This document shows, in pieces, positions 7,359-8,150 of a stretch of 8,150 nt of DNA. The position numbers and the translations under genes were made by a program. The stretch is from an uncultured Lachnospiraceae bacterium (GTDB lineage Bacteria > Bacillota > Clostridia > Lachnospirales > Lachnospiraceae): NCBI GenBank assembly GCA_946549155.1, contig CAMNQN010000154.1, forward strand, positions 1-8,150. The letters run 5' to 3'. Each line of letters starts with the position of its first letter. The first letter of the stretch is position 1. The notes under the pieces are model-generated. The model was not told where the DNA came from. It did no database searches and saw only the letters and a list, made by a program, of their open reading frames with translations.

Positions 7359-7364
7359 CCCTCC
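7359..7364 (-). promoter_or_regulatory. Shine-Dalgarno GGAGGG
   Basis: On the minus strand GGAGGG is followed by AATATC and ATG 7352, an ideal 6-bp spacing. It fixes the start of the 660-codon frame at 7352 even though the first open piece is only 77 codons long. Confidence 0.8.
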
Positions 7365-7369
7365 AATGT

Positions 7370-7401
7370 GTGTGTACCAGATTTGGTGTGTACCAGAAAT
7401 T
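7370..7401. repeat. Tandem 16-bp direct repeat in the leader of the primase-like gene
   Basis: GTGTGTACCAGATTTG (7370-7385) is followed directly by GTGTGTACCAGAAATT (7386-7401); the first 12 bases are identical. The pair lies between the minus-strand promoter and its ribosome binding site, where a bound repressor could block transcription. Two copies spaced 16 bp apart could also be a duplicated leader segment. Confidence 0.75.
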
Positions 7402-7408
7402 TGCGTTT

Positions 7409-7437
7409 ATTATATTTGGATATGATAGTAAAGTCAA
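7409..7437 (-). promoter_or_regulatory. Sigma-A type promoter of the primase-like gene
   Basis: The minus strand reads TTGACT (7437-7432), a 17-bp spacer, and TATAAT (7414-7409), near-consensus in both boxes. Transcription would start near 7402, giving a leader of about 50 nt that contains the tandem repeat and GGAGGG. The -35 box is one arm of the palindrome AGTCAA-GATT-TTGACT (7432-7447), a plausible operator. Confidence 0.8.
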
Positions 7438-7447
7438 GATTTTGACT
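7432..7447. promoter_or_regulatory. Palindrome over the -35 box (possible operator)
   Basis: AGTCAA and TTGACT are perfect inverted arms around GATT. The left arm is the -35 box of the leftward promoter, so a dimeric regulator here would compete with RNA polymerase. The nearby HTH protein is a candidate binder; this is inference. Confidence 0.45.
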
Positions 7448-7519
7448 GAAAAATCAAGATAAATCAACAAAAGAACAGGAAAAAGTAATAAAAAACATAA
7501 TTTCAAACATCAGGATAAA

Positions 7520-7534
7520 ACAATGATCCATTGT
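7520..7534. promoter_or_regulatory. Perfect 6-bp palindrome upstream of the 66-residue ORF
   Basis: ACAATG-ATC-CATTGT forms two perfect arms with a 3-bp centre, 38 bp before ATG 7573. A possible -10 element TAAAAT (7537-7542 region) lies just downstream, so the palindrome would fall in the promoter spacer. Operator role is inferred; no good -35 box was seen. Confidence 0.4.
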
Positions 7535-7572
7535 CATAAAATATGGTGTGACGATGGGGAAAGGAATCCTGT

Positions 7573-7773
7573 ATGTCCCATGTAAAGAGAAAGATTAATA
7601 TAATTATGACATTTCCGGATGATAAAAATCTTCATGCATTTCAAATGAATGTCAATAGGGTCTATCTGGAAATGATAAAAAATAAGTTGAAAAAATCAAA
7701 TCTTGGAACAGCAAGATCAAAAGAGATTCTCGACGAGCTAATGAAAAATAGCACTGATTCAGTTACGGAGTAA
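7573..7773 (+). CDS. Small uncharacterised helical protein
   Basis: The 66-residue product is basic and mostly helix-forming: a short strand-like start (KINIIMTFP), then NLHAFQMNVNRVYLEMIKNKLKK and an RSKEILDELMKN tail. I do not recognise a family. AAAGGA (7560-7565) is 7 bp before the ATG, which supports real translation, and it ends at TAA 7771-7773. It is transcribed away from the primase-like gene, from a shared intergenic region of about 220 bp containing promoters and palindromes. Small ORFs divergent from replication genes in phages and plasmids often encode DNA-binding or accessory proteins, but nothing in this sequence identifies its role. An internal ATG at 7606 (MTFPDD) is an alternative start with a weaker upstream site. 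Confidence 0.6.
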   Translation: MSHVKRKINIIMTFPDDKNLHAFQMNVNRVYLEMIKNKLKKSNLGTARSKEILDELMKNSTDSVTE

Positions 7774-7844
7774 AAATATATTTATCTTTGTACATATGGT
7801 AAACAAAAAATTGATAATACGCTGAATCATAGTTATTCTGTACA

Positions 7845-7877
7845 GGTCTGGGTTAGATCCGTATTCTGACCCAGATC
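7845..7877. repeat. 33-nt imperfect inverted repeat
   Basis: Arms 7845-7857 and 7865-7877 (GGTCTGGGTTAGA / TCTGACCCAGATC) pair over 13 bp with two G-T wobbles around a 7-nt loop. It lies 72 bases after the small ORF. No T-run follows at once, so it is a weak terminator candidate; a protein-binding, replication or recombination site is equally possible. The two wobble positions are compatible with RNA folding. Confidence 0.6.
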
Positions 7878-7914
7878 GTTCCATTTATTAGAAAATCGAA
7901 AAAAATTTTTCAAA

Positions 7915-8103
7915 GTGAATAACAGATTAATAACGTGCGAGAAATTCAATGATCATTTTTTACAATCAAAAAAACAATTTGATAAAGCCTATAGACAAAA
8001 GAAAATAAAAAAATATATGGAAGTGTTTGTACCCACAACTATAGGCTTGCTTCCCATCCTTAGAGGTATGGGATATTTTATAAGGACAGGGGTACAGTGT
8101 TGA
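7915..8103 (+). CDS. Doubtful small ORF
   Basis: GTG 7915 to the TGA at 8101-8103 encodes 62 residues: a lysine-rich charged first part (KKQFDKAYRQKKIKKY) and a hydrophobic stretch (VPTTIGLLPILRGMGYFI). There is no ribosome binding site in front of the GTG, and the frame is open upstream to 7870 without a better start. I do not recognise it. It could be a gene remnant or chance in AT-rich DNA. Confidence 0.22.
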   Translation: MNNRLITCEKFNDHFLQSKKQFDKAYRQKKIKKYMEVFVPTTIGLLPILRGMGYFIRTGVQC

Positions 8104-8150
8104 ACGGCGAATTCTGATCGCCACCAACAGCACATTATTTTATCCTTCTA
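8104..8150. other. Window end, no gene seen
   Basis: A short stem GGCGA (8106-8110) / TCGCC (8118-8122) with a 7-nt loop is the only structure noted. The missing front half of the ATPase is not found here, so the far boundary of the AT-rich segment is not within the window. Confidence 0.3.

Larger units (their letters stand above)
4877..8150. other. AT-rich foreign segment (island or element remnant), right end outside window
   Basis: Composition, codon use and gene type change abruptly at about 4877. The segment holds a double HTH regulator, a decayed primase-helicase-like gene, small uncharacterised ORFs, palindromes and repeats, a make-up typical of phage- or plasmid-derived accessory DNA. 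No integrase, transposase, terminal inverted repeat or target duplication was found, so the element type and the mechanism of entry are not established. Confidence 0.6.

Noticed and set aside
4895..7385. AAATCTGG (4895-4902) and CCAGATTT (7378-7385) as element terminal inverted repeats
   Set aside because: Only 8 bp match, the surrounding bases do not extend it, and the right copy lies inside a gene leader rather than at a boundary.
7321..7506. Minus-strand 61-residue hydrophobic ORF resembling a signal peptide
   Set aside because: It overlaps the promoter, leader repeat and start of the longer minus-strand frame, has no ribosome binding site, and its hydrophobicity is what AT-rich noncoding DNA gives.
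7788..7818. Promoter TTGTAC / GATAAT for the rightmost ORF
   Set aside because: The 19-bp spacer is too long and the downstream ORF lacks a ribosome binding site.
4877..8150. CRISPR array, tRNA or integrase within the AT-rich segment
   Set aside because: Only one two-copy tandem repeat is present, and no tRNA-like fold or recombinase motif was recognised on either strand.

Overview
The window looks like Clostridia DNA, most likely a gut Lachnospiraceae-type Firmicute. The grounds are gene style, strong GGAGG-type ribosome binding sites, a type II heterodimeric ABC exporter, a short clostridial-type NrdG and a trimeric dUTPase. This taxonomic call is inference. The window has two unlike halves that meet at a sharp junction near base 4877.

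Left half (1-4876) is GC-rich and tightly packed (37 of 60 bases are G/C in the line starting at 1621). On the plus strand are the 3' end of one ABC-exporter half (3-503) and, overlapping it by 8 bp, the complete second half (496-2262). Their sequences predict one degenerate and one canonical ATP site, as in the TM287/288 and LmrCD families. Next come nrdG (activase of anaerobic ribonucleotide reductase, best start TTG at 2363) and dut (dUTP diphosphatase, 2961-3401); both serve DNA-precursor supply. Converging from the minus strand is an importer operon of the SsuBC/TauBC/ThiXZ type: an ATPase (4250-4879) followed one base later by its permease (3442-4248).

The ATPase is broken. Reading towards its N-terminus, homology stops inside the Walker A motif and meets a stop codon at 4880-4882. 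From here to the window end the DNA is AT-rich (16 of 60 G/C in the line starting at 6541), so a foreign segment has been joined into, or a rearrangement has removed the front of, the ATPase gene.

Right half (4877-8150) carries a double helix-turn-helix regulator (4937-5356, +). It converges on a 660-codon reading frame (7352-5373, -) that ends like a D5/P4-type phage or plasmid primase-helicase but has in-frame TAA (codon 78) and TGA (codon 390) stops. That frame still has a textbook promoter (TTGACT-17-TATAAT), a GGAGGG ribosome binding site and a 16-bp tandem repeat in its leader, so it looks like a recently decayed gene. A 22-bp terminator stem overlaps the 3' ends of both convergent genes. 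Further right are a small uncharacterised gene (7573-7773, +), a 15-bp palindrome before it, a 33-nt imperfect inverted repeat after it and one doubtful ORF. No integrase, transposase, tRNA, rRNA or CRISPR array is visible. The segment is best described as a decayed piece of a phage- or plasmid-derived island whose right boundary lies outside the window.
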